Position numbers and translations under genes: made by a program
The notes under the pieces: model-generated
The model's input: the letters and a program-made list of their open reading frames with translations, nothing else
What the model was told of the DNA's origin: nothing
Databases searched by the model: none
DNA from: Phaeobacter gallaeciensis DSM 26640
GTDB taxonomy: Bacteria; Pseudomonadota; Alphaproteobacteria; Rhodobacterales; Rhodobacteraceae
NCBI RefSeq assembly: GCF_000511385.1
Contig: NC_023137.1
Coordinates: forward strand, 1,805,001-1,869,000
Length of the DNA stretch: 64,000 bases
Direction: 5' to 3'
Shown here: positions 15,728 through 23,499 of the stretch, piece by piece
How the letters are laid out: each line of letters begins with the position of its first letter
How positions within the stretch are numbered: position 1 is the first letter of the stretch

Positions 15728-16420
15728 CTAGAACAGCGTTCCGAATGGCTCGATCAGATCCGGCCCATCGTCGTCGCGTCCAAAGGGGGCAACCTTCTGC
15801 GCCCTCATGCGTCCGTTCCAAGAGGTCCCTAGGTCTTGTTCTTCGCTGCTCTCTAGGTCTCCTGAGAGCCAAGATATGATCTGATCATCCGCAAGGATCA
15901 CCGGAGAGCGTGCGTGTATCTCACTGATCTGCGGCAATGCTGATCGCGTCAAAATAGTGCATGTGTGCAGATCATCGCTTAGGCGTGAATAGAGCCCAGC
16001 AAAGAACAGGGCGGGGGCGTTGCTATCGGTGGTGATCCACCAGGGTTGTTTGTTGCCCTTCGGTCCTGTCCATTCGTAGTAACCAGCTGCCGGGATGATG
16101 CATCGTTGTGACTTCCATGCATTGCGAAAACTTGGCAGGTTGGCAGCGGTCTCAATCTTCGCGTTGAAGGTGGTGCGTTTCCAGGCCTTTACATCGCCGC
16201 GATGCCAGCTTGGCACGAACCACCAGCGGGCTGTCGTGCTGAACAGCTTGTCGGCATTCAGATAGGCGATGTCCACCAGTTGGGTGGGCTTTACATTCCA
16301 GCTCGCAGATAGCTCAACAGCATTAGGATCGCGCACTGGTATAGGTGGGCCGACGAAACGGCGCTCCATCTCGTATAGCTGTCTCCACGTAAGATCTGGC
16401 CTGCCCAATCTCCCGCACAT
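15728..16420 (-). CDS. yedK: SRAP-domain protein (YedK/HMCES), abasic-site DNA crosslinker
   Basis: 230 aa from ATG 16420, chosen because the family requires cysteine at position 2 (MCGRLGRPDL). Other signature residues: N42 in SWNVKPT, N86 and E90 in FNAKIET, E116 in AAGYYEWTG, and H169 in HARSPVIL (usually H-x-R-M-P). SRAP proteins form a covalent thiazolidine bond between Cys2 and abasic sites in single-stranded DNA to protect replication forks. The gene ends at an amber codon (15728-15730) after which the same frame stays open for 33 more codons containing C-P-N-C. It lies beside the tRNA-Arg integration point. Confidence 0.88.
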   Translation of the reverse strand: MCGRLGRPDLTWRQLYEMERRFVGPPIPVRDPNAVELSASWNVKPTQLVDIAYLNADKLFSTTARWWFVPSWHRGDVKAWKRTTFNAKIETAANLPSFRNAWKSQRCIIPAAGYYEWTGPKGNKQPWWITTDSNAPALFFAGLYSRLSDDLHTCTILTRSALPQISEIHARSPVILADDQIISWLSGDLESSEEQDLGTSWNGRMRAQKVAPFGRDDDGPDLIEPFGTLF

Positions 16421-16612
16421 GGTTGATCTACCTCTTACCAAATGGGTCCGGTACCGCACGATAGGCCAACGCTTGAATTTTGCAATTCGTTCTCTCTATG
16501 TCTCATCTCGAAGGGGGGGGGAAGGTGAGGTGCCATGCGGGCAAGAAAAGCTCATCAATGGGAATGGGATGAACCTGAAAATCCGAAAAGGCATGAGATG
16601 TGAAATAGCCAG

Positions 16613-16636
16613 GTTTCTGTTACTAGTAACAGAAAC
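16613..16636. repeat. Perfect 24-bp palindrome near tRNA-Arg 3' end
   Basis: The 12-base arm GTTTCTGTTACT is followed directly by its exact reverse complement, with no spacer. It sits in the 251-base gap between the SRAP gene and tRNA-Arg. There is no T-run after it in either direction, so it is not a standard terminator. The symmetry without a loop favours a dimeric protein-binding site. Confidence 0.85.
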
Positions 16637-16671
16637 AGCAGATCTCAAGAAAATCTAAGTGATTGATTTAA

Positions 16672-16748
<77 letters not shown>

Positions 16749-16914
16749 CTATACGCGTCGTATAGCCGTCGCAGGGTGGGTCTGCAATGGCAAAAAACAC
16801 CGGAACCATAATTCAATTCAGGCGTTTGTCATCTGTATGCAGTTGCTTTGGACTATCCATGACACGCCGCGAGTTCTGCAGAAAAATTGCCTTTCGGGCG
16901 CCGCGTTCTCGCGC

Positions 16915-16949
16915 AGCAAAAAACCCATGTTGCGTCACAACATGGGTTT
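16915..16949 (-). terminator. Terminator of the MepK/YcbK-like gene
   Basis: Twelve-base perfect stem (16921-16932 with 16938-16949, arm AAACCCATGTTG) and five-base loop. Read on the minus strand it ends in a run of six T. It lies 40 bases after the stop of the leftward peptidase gene. Confidence 0.85.
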
Positions 16950-16988
16950 GCAGAGCCTCGGGACAGGCGGTCAGAAATGGTCGCGGTA

Positions 16989-17558
16989 TCAGCCGTTCCA
17001 GCTGCGAACGACACCACAGTCCATGTGGACAAAGTTCGACCCACGGTATTTACCGACGCCACCCGCACGGCACGCTTTTGCTGCGTTGGCCATCTGCGTC
17101 ACCGAGCGAGAGGATAGGCGCAGATCTGCTGCCTGACCACGCATGTGAAGGGAATTCTTCGCAACCCCACGTGACCGGCTGCGCAACATGGCGTTGGTTT
17201 TCGGACTGCGATAGCCCGACAGCATCATATAGGGTTCGTTCACATCAAGGAGGTTGTGCGATGCAGCCATAATATCAATGGTGCGCAGATCAATATCCTT
17301 GACCTGATCATTGCGCCAATCGCGCATGAAGTGGTTCACTTCTTTCACCGCATCCTTGATGTATTTGCCGTCGATCCAATACACCATATCGATCCGCTCA
17401 CCGGTGCGGCCTGAGAACATTCGGATCCGCCGAATGTCACCCGCGCCGCGCAAGAATCCCGCTGCATTGGAGAAGGTCGGAGCGGCGACCAAAGTTGTTG
17501 CCGCAAACGCACCCAGTAGGGCACGACGGGAGAAACCCGATTTTTCAGTATTAGCCAT
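16989..17558 (-). CDS. MepK/YcbK-like M15 murein peptidase (DUF882)
   Basis: 189 aa from ATG 17558; the GTG two codons upstream is an alternative. A twin-arginine signal (SRRALLGAFAATTLVAAP) directs it to the periplasm. The metal-site motifs of the DUF882/YcbK group are present: GYRSPKTNAML, then SLHMRGQAADLRL (H-x-x-G-x-A-x-D) and FVHMDCG. The family cleaves peptidoglycan cross-links, including mDap-mDap bonds made by L,D-transpeptidases. It is divergent from an L,D-transpeptidase gene, so maker and cutter of the same bond type sit back to back. Confidence 0.88.
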   Translation of the reverse strand: MANTEKSGFSRRALLGAFAATTLVAAPTFSNAAGFLRGAGDIRRIRMFSGRTGERIDMVYWIDGKYIKDAVKEVNHFMRDWRNDQVKDIDLRTIDIMAASHNLLDVNEPYMMLSGYRSPKTNAMLRSRSRGVAKNSLHMRGQAADLRLSSRSVTQMANAAKACRAGGVGKYRGSNFVHMDCGVVRSWNG

Positions 17559-17932
17559 TGTCACTGCGCTGTCCCGTACGCCTGATGTCTCTGCCTGTGC
17601 CCGATGTTACGGACATGGTGTGGTCCTGTTTCCACGCGAGAACTGTATTGCACATACAGAATCGCGCGCCAAGTTTTGAATGTTGCAGCTCGACATGAAC
17701 TGTGAATTTCGGCAATTTTTTGCGCAAAAGGGAAATAAATGGTTAATTTCCCCTCAATGTGTCGTGGCCGCCACGGGCCGTATGCGTCTTATTGCGGCCC
17801 ATAAGACGCAGGTGCCTGTTGCCTGTTTGCGCTGATCAAAATGTGAATGGACAGCGAGGGCTGGCGTTTACCAGGATTTCATGTAGGCAACCGCAGACTG
17901 TGAAAAGCAATTCATTTGAGGACCGTACCCAT
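17559..17932. other. Divergent promoter region, peptidase / L,D-transpeptidase
   Basis: 374 bases between two divergent cell-wall genes. It is AT-rich around 17,700-17,760. It should carry both promoters, but I could not pick a convincing sigma-70 pair. An in-frame extension of the transpeptidase to 17759 is open but has no protein-like composition. Confidence 0.5.
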
Positions 17933-19567
17933 ATGTCGCCTGTCATTGTGACCCGTGCCATTTCGACTGTTGGCCCGACGCTGAAGGCGGGGCTGTTTGC
18001 GCTTGCGCTTGGCGGCTTTGTATTCGGTGCACCGGATGGTGCAACCGCACAGGTGACCGCATTTAAGCAAGCGGTTGCGGAGGCGGCCTCGGCGAGCGAT
18101 CCGGTGGCACAGTTCTACCGCGAGACGGGGTACACCGCGATCTGGACCGGGAGTGATGATGCCGCCCGTGCCCGTCGCGCCGCACTGTTCCGCGCTCTGG
18201 GAGAGGCGCCGATGCACGGGCTTCCGGATCGGACATCGGAAATCAACGCATTGATGGACGTCCTGCGCACAGTCCAGACCACCCGTGATCTGGGTCGGGC
18301 GGAGGTGGCGATGAGCCGCGCGTTGGTCGGTTATGCCAGTGACTTGCAAACCGGGCTCCTACAGCCGCGCCAAATTGATGATGGTATCGTCCGCAAGAAG
18401 CATCAGCCTGATTTTGCCGCCTATCTCGCTGGCATCCGCGATCAAGCACCGGTTGCCTATCTGCGCAGCCTCGCTCCGCAGAGCGCCCAATATCAGGCGT
18501 TGCTGCGTGAAAAGATGCGGCTGGAAGGGCTGCAACGGGCGGGTGGCTGGGGCCCACGGGTCGCTGCCAAGAAACTGGAAAGCGGAGATCAGGGGCCCGC
18601 GGTCATCGCGCTGCGCAATCGCCTTATCGCCATGGGCTATCTGCCGCGCAGTGCGGCGCGCAGTTACGACGGCGCGCTGGAACGCGCGGTTCAGGCGTTT
18701 CAATCCGATCACGGTCTGACCGCTGATGGGGTTGCCGGTGGCGGCACTCTGGCCGAAATCAACAAACCGGTGTCGGCGCGGCTGAAGTCTGTGCTGGTCG
18801 CCATGGAGCGTGAACGCTGGCTGACGCCGGAGCGCGGAACCCGCCATGTTCTGGTAAACCAGACCGACTTCACCGCCAAGATTATCGACAATGGCGAAGT
18901 GACCTTTGTGACGCGCTCCGTCATTGGCAAAGACAATGCCGATCGACGCTCGCCGGAGTTCTCCGACGAGATGGAGCATATGGTCATCAACCCCAGCTGG
19001 TACGTCCCACGCTCCATCGTGACGAAGGAATACCTGCCCAAGCTGCGCAACAACCCAAATGCGGTCGGCCACATCGAGATCACCGACAGCCGCGGTCGCA
19101 AAGTGAATCGCGCCACCGCTGATTTTTCAAAATATACCGCGCGAACCTTCCCTTTTGCGATGCGCCAGCCTCCGAGCCGCAAAAACGCGCTAGGGCTGGT
19201 GAAATTCATGTTCCCGAACAAATATAACATCTATCTGCATGACACCCCGCAAAAGAGCCTGTTCCAACGGGAGGTCCGCGCCTTCTCGCATGGCTGTATC
19301 CGCCTCGCACAACCCTTTGAATTTGCGTATGCTTTGCTGGCGCGCCAGACCGAGAACCCCAAGGATTTCTTTCACCGCATCCTAAACAGCGGCAAGGAAA
19401 CCAAGGTCGTTCTCGACCAAAAGGTGCCGGTTCACATCATTTACCGGACGGCGTTTGTGACCCCCAAAGGTCAGCCTGAGTATCGTCGTGACATTTACGG
19501 CCGTGACGCCAAGGTATGGGCCGCGCTGGAACGGGCAGGGGTGGTGTTGCCGGGCGTACAAGGGTAA
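17933..19567 (+). CDS. L,D-transpeptidase (YcbB type) with peptidoglycan-binding domain
   Basis: 544 aa from ATG 17933 (GAGGA ribosome site; places a signal peptide LKAGLFALALGGFVFGAP at the N-terminus). Residues about 215-277 form a PG_binding_1 domain (SGDQGPAVIALRNRLIAMGY). Residues about 300-490 are the YkuD catalytic domain with SHGCIRLAQP; the active cysteine is C455. The enzyme makes 3-3 cross-links and is periplasmic. It ends 38 bases before lpxD. Length and order match the long YcbB-type enzymes. Confidence 0.92.
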   Translation: MSPVIVTRAISTVGPTLKAGLFALALGGFVFGAPDGATAQVTAFKQAVAEAASASDPVAQFYRETGYTAIWTGSDDAARARRAALFRALGEAPMHGLPDRTSEINALMDVLRTVQTTRDLGRAEVAMSRALVGYASDLQTGLLQPRQIDDGIVRKKHQPDFAAYLAGIRDQAPVAYLRSLAPQSAQYQALLREKMRLEGLQRAGGWGPRVAAKKLESGDQGPAVIALRNRLIAMGYLPRSAARSYDGALERAVQAFQSDHGLTADGVAGGGTLAEINKPVSARLKSVLVAMERERWLTPERGTRHVLVNQTDFTAKIIDNGEVTFVTRSVIGKDNADRRSPEFSDEMEHMVINPSWYVPRSIVTKEYLPKLRNNPNAVGHIEITDSRGRKVNRATADFSKYTARTFPFAMRQPPSRKNALGLVKFMFPNKYNIYLHDTPQKSLFQREVRAFSHGCIRLAQPFEFAYALLARQTENPKDFFHRILNSGKETKVVLDQKVPVHIIYRTAFVTPKGQPEYRRDIYGRDAKVWAALERAGVVLPGVQG

Positions 19568-19605
19568 TCCTCGGGCCCAAAGGCAACAGACCGGAAGGGC
19601 CCGAC

Positions 19606-20679
19606 ATGTTTACAGTCCGCGAAATCGCCGCCTCACTCCAGGCAGAGGCCGAGGGAGATCTGGATCTGGTGGTGCAGCGGGCCGCTGAACCTCAGGATGC
19701 CGGGCCCGATGATCTCGCCATGGCGATGGCTCCCAAATATGCTGAGAGCCTAGACGAGGGCAGCGCCCGTGCGGCGTTGGTCTGGGAAGGCGCCGACTGG
19801 CAAGCCATGGGCCTTCAGGCAGCCATCTTTGCACCGCGCCCCCGCCTGGCCATGGGCGGCATTACCCGGCTTCTGGATCCCGGACAGGGCTTTGGCACGG
19901 GTATCCATCCCAGCGCGGTCATCGATCCTGATGCTGATCTGGGCGAGGGCGTTTCGGTTGGCCCGCTGGCGGTGATCGCTGCAGGCGCGCGCATTGGCGC
20001 AGGATCTGTCATTGGCCCGCAATGCTATATCGGTACAGATGTCACTATTGGCACTGACGCCCGCCTGCGCGAGGCCGTGAGCATTGGGGCCCGCGCCATC
20101 ATCGGCGACCGGTTCCGCGCACAACCCGGCGCACGGGTTGGCGGCGACGGGTTTTCTTATGTCACCCCGGAGGTGTCGGGCGTGGAAACCGCCCGCAAAA
20201 CAATGGGCGATCAGGGCGAAAGCAAAGCGCAAAGCTGGCTGCGTATTCACTCCCTTGGAGCCGTAGAAATTGGTGATGACGTGGAACTTGGCACCAATTG
20301 CACCATCGACAACGGCACTATCCGCAGCACCGTGATCGGCAGCGGCAGCAAACTGGATAACCTCGTTCATATCGGCCACAACACCCGTGTCGGCAAGGAT
20401 TGTCTGTTGTGTGGGCAGACCGGAATTTCCGGCTCCGTCGATATCGGCAACAATGTGGTTCTCGGCGGTCAGACCGGGGTGGCGGACAACCTCTTTATCG
20501 GCAACGGAGCGATTGCCGGCGGCGGCACCAAGATCCTGTCCAATGTTCCCGCAGGCCGCGTGGTGATGGGATATCCGGCTGTCAAAATGGAGACACATAC
20601 CGAGATGTATAAGGGGCAGCGGCGCCTTGGTCGTCTGATGCGCGACATCGAAGCGTTGAAGAAGGCAGTTTTCAAATAA
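19606..20679 (+). CDS. lpxD: UDP-3-O-acylglucosamine N-acyltransferase LpxD
   Basis: 357 aa from ATG 19606. A short N-terminal uridine-binding domain (about residues 1-95) is followed by a left-handed beta-helix of hexapeptide repeats (GIHPSAVIDPDADLGEGV, IGTDVTIGTD, LGGQTGVADNL). It carries the catalytic histidine H258 in VHIGHNTRVG and a C-terminal helical tail. It adds the second 3-hydroxyacyl chain in lipid A synthesis. Unusually it is not beside lpxA/fabZ but heads an operon with an acyl carrier protein and a ketoacyl synthase, suggesting a dedicated acyl supply. Confidence 0.92.
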   Translation: MFTVREIAASLQAEAEGDLDLVVQRAAEPQDAGPDDLAMAMAPKYAESLDEGSARAALVWEGADWQAMGLQAAIFAPRPRLAMGGITRLLDPGQGFGTGIHPSAVIDPDADLGEGVSVGPLAVIAAGARIGAGSVIGPQCYIGTDVTIGTDARLREAVSIGARAIIGDRFRAQPGARVGGDGFSYVTPEVSGVETARKTMGDQGESKAQSWLRIHSLGAVEIGDDVELGTNCTIDNGTIRSTVIGSGSKLDNLVHIGHNTRVGKDCLLCGQTGISGSVDIGNNVVLGGQTGVADNLFIGNGAIAGGGTKILSNVPAGRVVMGYPAVKMETHTEMYKGQRRLGRLMRDIEALKKAVFK

Positions 20680-20727
20680 CGGCGCAGCCACTACATGACG
20701 CAAAATACCATTGATCAGGGGTCCCTT

Positions 20728-20982
20728 ATGAGCACGCAGGACAAGGTCATCGCCATCATTGCCGAACAGGCTGTGCTGGAACCATCGGATGTGACACTCG
20801 ATAGCACACTGGAGGATCTGGGGATCGACAGCCTCGGCCTCGTTGAGAGCATCTTCGCCATTGAAGAAGAGTTTGATATCACCATTCCCTTCAATGCCAA
20901 TGAACCGGAGAAAAGCGATTTCGACATCTCCAACGTGGCGGCGATCATCGCGGGTATCGACACGCTGATTTCAGAAAAATGA
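20728..20982 (+). CDS. Acyl carrier protein (specialised)
   Basis: 84 aa from ATG 20728 with a GGGG ribosome site. It is a four-helix ACP with the phosphopantetheine serine S35 in the motif LGIDSLGLVESIFAIEEEF. Helix 2 is acidic as required for partner docking. The sequence differs from housekeeping AcpP, where the motif is D-S-L-D. It lies between lpxD and a ketoacyl synthase, so it probably carries the growing chain destined for lipid A or another envelope lipid, like AcpXL in rhizobia. Confidence 0.88.
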   Translation: MSTQDKVIAIIAEQAVLEPSDVTLDSTLEDLGIDSLGLVESIFAIEEEFDITIPFNANEPEKSDFDISNVAAIIAGIDTLISEK

Positions 20983-21010
20983 CGATGCGGGATCGGGTTG
21001 GAGACGACGG

Positions 21011-22219
21011 ATGAACCGGGTTGTCATCACCGGGATGGGCACGATCAATGCGCTTGGCCATAATGTTGCCGACACACTGTCCTCCATGGCTGAGGGCCGT
21101 TGCGGCATCGGCGATCTGGAGTTCCAGGACGTTGATCGCTTGTCCATTCGCATCGGCGGACAGGTGCGCGGGTTTGAGGCCGAAGGACGTTTTAACCGGC
21201 AGCAGATGAGCCTCTATGACCGGTTTACCCAGTTCACATTGACCGCCGCCAAAGAGGCGATAGACCAGTCGGGTTTGGAGTTTCACGGCGAGTTGTCGCA
21301 GAAATCAGGTGTGGTCCTTGGCACGGCTGGCGGCGGCGTATCGACCTGGGACGATAACTATCGGTCTGTCTATGAGGCGGGGAAGAACCGTGTCCACCCC
21401 TTCGTCGTGCCGAAACTGATGAACAACGCCGCAGCCAGCCATGTCTCCATGGAACACAATCTGAAGGGGCCAAGCTTCACGGTATCCACCGCCTGTGCCT
21501 CCTCCAATCATGCGATGGCACAGGCGTTCCAGATGGTTCGCTCCGGTATGGCACCCGTGATGATCACAGGTGGATCTGAGTCGATGCTGTGCTTTGGCGG
21601 GGTAAAGGCCTGGGAGGGGCTTCGGGTAATGTCGCGCGATGCCTGTCGTCCTTTTAGCGCCAATCGGAACGGTATGGTGCAGGGCGAGGGAGCTGGGGTC
21701 TTTGTCTTCGAAGACTACGAACATGCCCGCGCCCGCAGTGCCGATATCATCTGCGAGGTTATCGGCTTTGCCATGTCATCAGATGCCGCCGATATCGTGA
21801 TGCCCAGCAAACAAGGCGCGGCGCGGGCCATTGCAGGCGCCTTGCAGGATGCAGGACTGAACCCGGAGGATGTCGGCTATGTCAACGCCCATGGCACGGG
21901 GACTGCGGCCAACGACAAAACCGAATGCGCGGCCGTGGCCGATGTCTTTGGTCCGCACGCTGATAATCTGATGATCTCCTCCACCAAATCCATGCACGGC
22001 CACCTGATTGGCGGTACGGGCGCGGTGGAACTGCTGGCCTGCATCATGGCTCTGCGCGACGGGGTGGTGGCCCCCACCATCGGCTATGAGGAACCTGATC
22101 CGGAATGCGCGCTTGATGTGGTCCCGAATGAGGCGCGGCAAGCTGATGTGACTGTCGCACTCAGCAATGCCTTTGCCTTCGGTGGGTTGAACGCTGTGCT
22201 GGCTCTGCGAAAGATCTGA
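21011..22219 (+). CDS. Beta-ketoacyl-ACP synthase (FabF/NodE-like)
   Basis: 402 aa with the C-H-H triad of KAS I/II enzymes: C162 in STACASSNHAM, H294 in NAHGTGTAANDKTE, H331 in KSMHGHLIGGTGAVE, and the FAFGGLN end. It is 28 bases after the ACP gene. It would condense malonyl-ACP with a growing acyl chain on the adjacent carrier. As a second copy next to lpxD it most likely makes a special-length chain rather than bulk fatty acid. Confidence 0.88.
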   Translation: MNRVVITGMGTINALGHNVADTLSSMAEGRCGIGDLEFQDVDRLSIRIGGQVRGFEAEGRFNRQQMSLYDRFTQFTLTAAKEAIDQSGLEFHGELSQKSGVVLGTAGGGVSTWDDNYRSVYEAGKNRVHPFVVPKLMNNAAASHVSMEHNLKGPSFTVSTACASSNHAMAQAFQMVRSGMAPVMITGGSESMLCFGGVKAWEGLRVMSRDACRPFSANRNGMVQGEGAGVFVFEDYEHARARSADIICEVIGFAMSSDAADIVMPSKQGAARAIAGALQDAGLNPEDVGYVNAHGTGTAANDKTECAAVADVFGPHADNLMISSTKSMHGHLIGGTGAVELLACIMALRDGVVAPTIGYEEPDPECALDVVPNEARQADVTVALSNAFAFGGLNAVLALRKI

Positions 22220-22251
22220 GCGCTCAATCAACACCCAGCAATAGAATATGA

Positions 22252-22288
22252 AAAACCGCCGCAATCTGACCTTGGATGCGGCGGTTTT
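22252..22288. terminator. Bidirectional terminator between KAS and ialB
   Basis: Twelve-base perfect stem AAAACCGCCGCA / TGCGGCGGTTTT with a 13-base loop between convergent genes. A-run on one side and T-run on the other let it work in both directions. Confidence 0.9.
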
Positions 22289-22314
22289 CGGTTTAAACGA
22301 CTTCGCTGGGCGAC

Positions 22315-22956
22315 TTACTGTTCCACCACATCGACAACGTTATAGCCTGCGGTAAAGCCACTCAGTGACAATTCCATATTGATCACCTGATCCGGGGCAG
22401 GTGCCGGTCGCAGGCTCAATGTCGCTTTCTTGCCTTTCTTGAAGGCTGAGATATCGGTCTCGGTAAGGCCAATCTGTGCTACACAGCCCATCGGGTTGCA
22501 GAACGAGTAGTTATACCGTTTGCCCGGCGCACCATCGATCGAAATGGTCAATGCTGCGGGCAGCAGCGTTTCCAGCGGAACGATGACCGTGGCGCCGGCA
22601 ACGGCCTGGCTGCCTTCCTGCTTGATCCGGAACATCGAAAACTCCGCCATAGGGTTTCCTGACGTATCGGTCATGATCTGCAGCAGTGAGCAGGGGTCGC
22701 TTTCGCCTTCGGTCTTGACGCAGGCCAAGTCCCAATCACCGTGAGTTTCTTTGGAATAGCGCTGGCCCAGTTGCGGGCCATCCTGCACGGGCTGGCCCAG
22801 ATCCAAGACGTCATCGGCCTTCGGGGCCTCCGTCGTGGCCTCTGCGGCGGGCTGGCTCTCTTCGGTCTCGGCCGCCCCAGCGGTGTCCTGCGCCATCAGG
22901 GGCAGCGGCAACGCCATCAGCGCGGCCAGGGTCATCGGGGTCAGGGACTTGATCAT
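22315..22956 (-). CDS. Invasion-associated locus B (IalB) family protein
   Basis: 213 aa with a signal peptide (MTLAALMALPLPLMAQ), a 40-residue acidic Ala/Glu-rich linker, and the IalB domain from about residue 65. Marks are W-D-L-A-C near the start of the domain, the cysteine pairs C-x(9)-C and FCNPMGCVAQ, and the strand IVPLETLLPAALTI. The family is periplasmic or outer-membrane associated and widespread in alphaproteobacteria; its molecular role is unclear outside Bartonella. It is convergent with the KAS operon and downstream of a small-RNA-like element. Confidence 0.88.
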   Translation of the reverse strand: MIKSLTPMTLAALMALPLPLMAQDTAGAAETEESQPAAEATTEAPKADDVLDLGQPVQDGPQLGQRYSKETHGDWDLACVKTEGESDPCSLLQIMTDTSGNPMAEFSMFRIKQEGSQAVAGATVIVPLETLLPAALTISIDGAPGKRYNYSFCNPMGCVAQIGLTETDISAFKKGKKATLSLRPAPAPDQVINMELSLSGFTAGYNVVDVVEQ

Positions 22957-23092
22957 GATTGCCTCATCTATCCTGTGTTATTGGCCCGATGTAGCATGCC
23001 CTAAACCCGGTGTCAGTCCCATAACCAACTGAGGCCCCAGCACTGGCGGGGAATTGATCGGATTACACGTCAGAGATGGAAGCAGCTGGATT

Positions 23093-23166
23093 AAAACAAA
23101 AAAGGGAGCAAAAATGCCCCCTTTTTCGTATTTTTTCTCCCCGTCGGACTGGCCGACTTAGTTATT
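23093..23166 (-). ncRNA. Candidate small RNA upstream of ialB
   Basis: A sigma-70-like promoter (TTGACC, 17 bases, TAACGT at 23201-23173, minus strand) is followed seven bases later by a roughly 70-base stretch. That stretch holds a stem GTCGG/CCGAC, an A-rich linker, and a terminator hairpin (23099-23126) with a T-rich tail. It contains no protein-like frame. It could be an independent small RNA or a leader that attenuates transcription into ialB, whose start lies 140 bases further on. Confidence 0.5.
23099..23126. terminator. Hairpin terminator of the small-RNA candidate
   Basis: AAAAAGGG pairs with CCCTTTTT, extended by an inner GC/GC pair, loop AAAAAT. Both strands end in T-rich sequence, the minus strand more strongly (TTTTTTGTTTT). 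Confidence 0.75.
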
Positions 23167-23172
23167 GGGAGG

Positions 23173-23201
23173 ACGTTACGAAAGGGTCGGCCATCGGTCA
23201 A
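23173..23201 (-). promoter_or_regulatory. Sigma-70-like promoter of the small-RNA candidate
   Basis: Minus-strand TTGACC and TAACGT with optimal 17-base spacing, ending seven bases before a structured element. This is the cleanest promoter match I found in the window outside the phosphate operon. Confidence 0.5.
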
Positions 23202-23328
23202 CATGCAAAGAGAAAAAAATGTCGCAGTTGGCAGATTAATTGACGCCTTCGCATAACGCGCGCGCAATGGGCACGCAACATGCCTGATATACGAACCACA
23301 GCCACTAGAATGCCTGAAAGCAAGGCAC

Positions 23329-23356
23329 AAAAAAAGGCCGTGCGCGAAGCACGGCC
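23329..23356 (-). terminator. Orphan Rho-independent terminator
   Basis: Eight-base perfect stem with a five-base loop and a seven-T tail on the minus strand, facing away from the rightward DUF853 gene. No leftward protein gene precedes it. Confidence 0.8.
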
Positions 23357-23440
23357 CAGTCTGACAGGGAGGAAATGTCCGCCGAACCAACCGCATGATG
23401 GTCGACGGGCAATTATCACTCTCGCATTCAAAGGTTAATT
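23329..23440 (-). ncRNA. Second small-RNA candidate, upstream of the DUF853 gene
   Basis: On the minus strand a perfect terminator (GGCCGTGC, loop of five, GCACGGCC, then seven T; 23356-23329) has no gene ending in front of it. The preceding 80 bases hold an unpaired-looking C-rich stretch (TTTCCTCCC), which could pair with ribosome-binding sites. The 5' end is not defined; no good promoter was seen, and the end given is a guess. Confidence 0.3.
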
Positions 23441-23499
23441 TTGTATTTTCATTTCAGAGAAACCGCAGTGTGCGGGATGACAACAGCCGGGGGCAGATC

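Noticed and set aside
16613..16636. The 24-bp palindrome as the terminator of tRNA-Arg
   Set aside because: It is downstream of the tRNA in the transcribed direction but is followed by CCTGG with no T-run.
23091..23396. 101-codon minus-strand frame in the ialB/DUF853 gap
   Set aside because: It reads through two intrinsic terminators and has non-protein-like composition; the structured small-RNA reading explains the region better.
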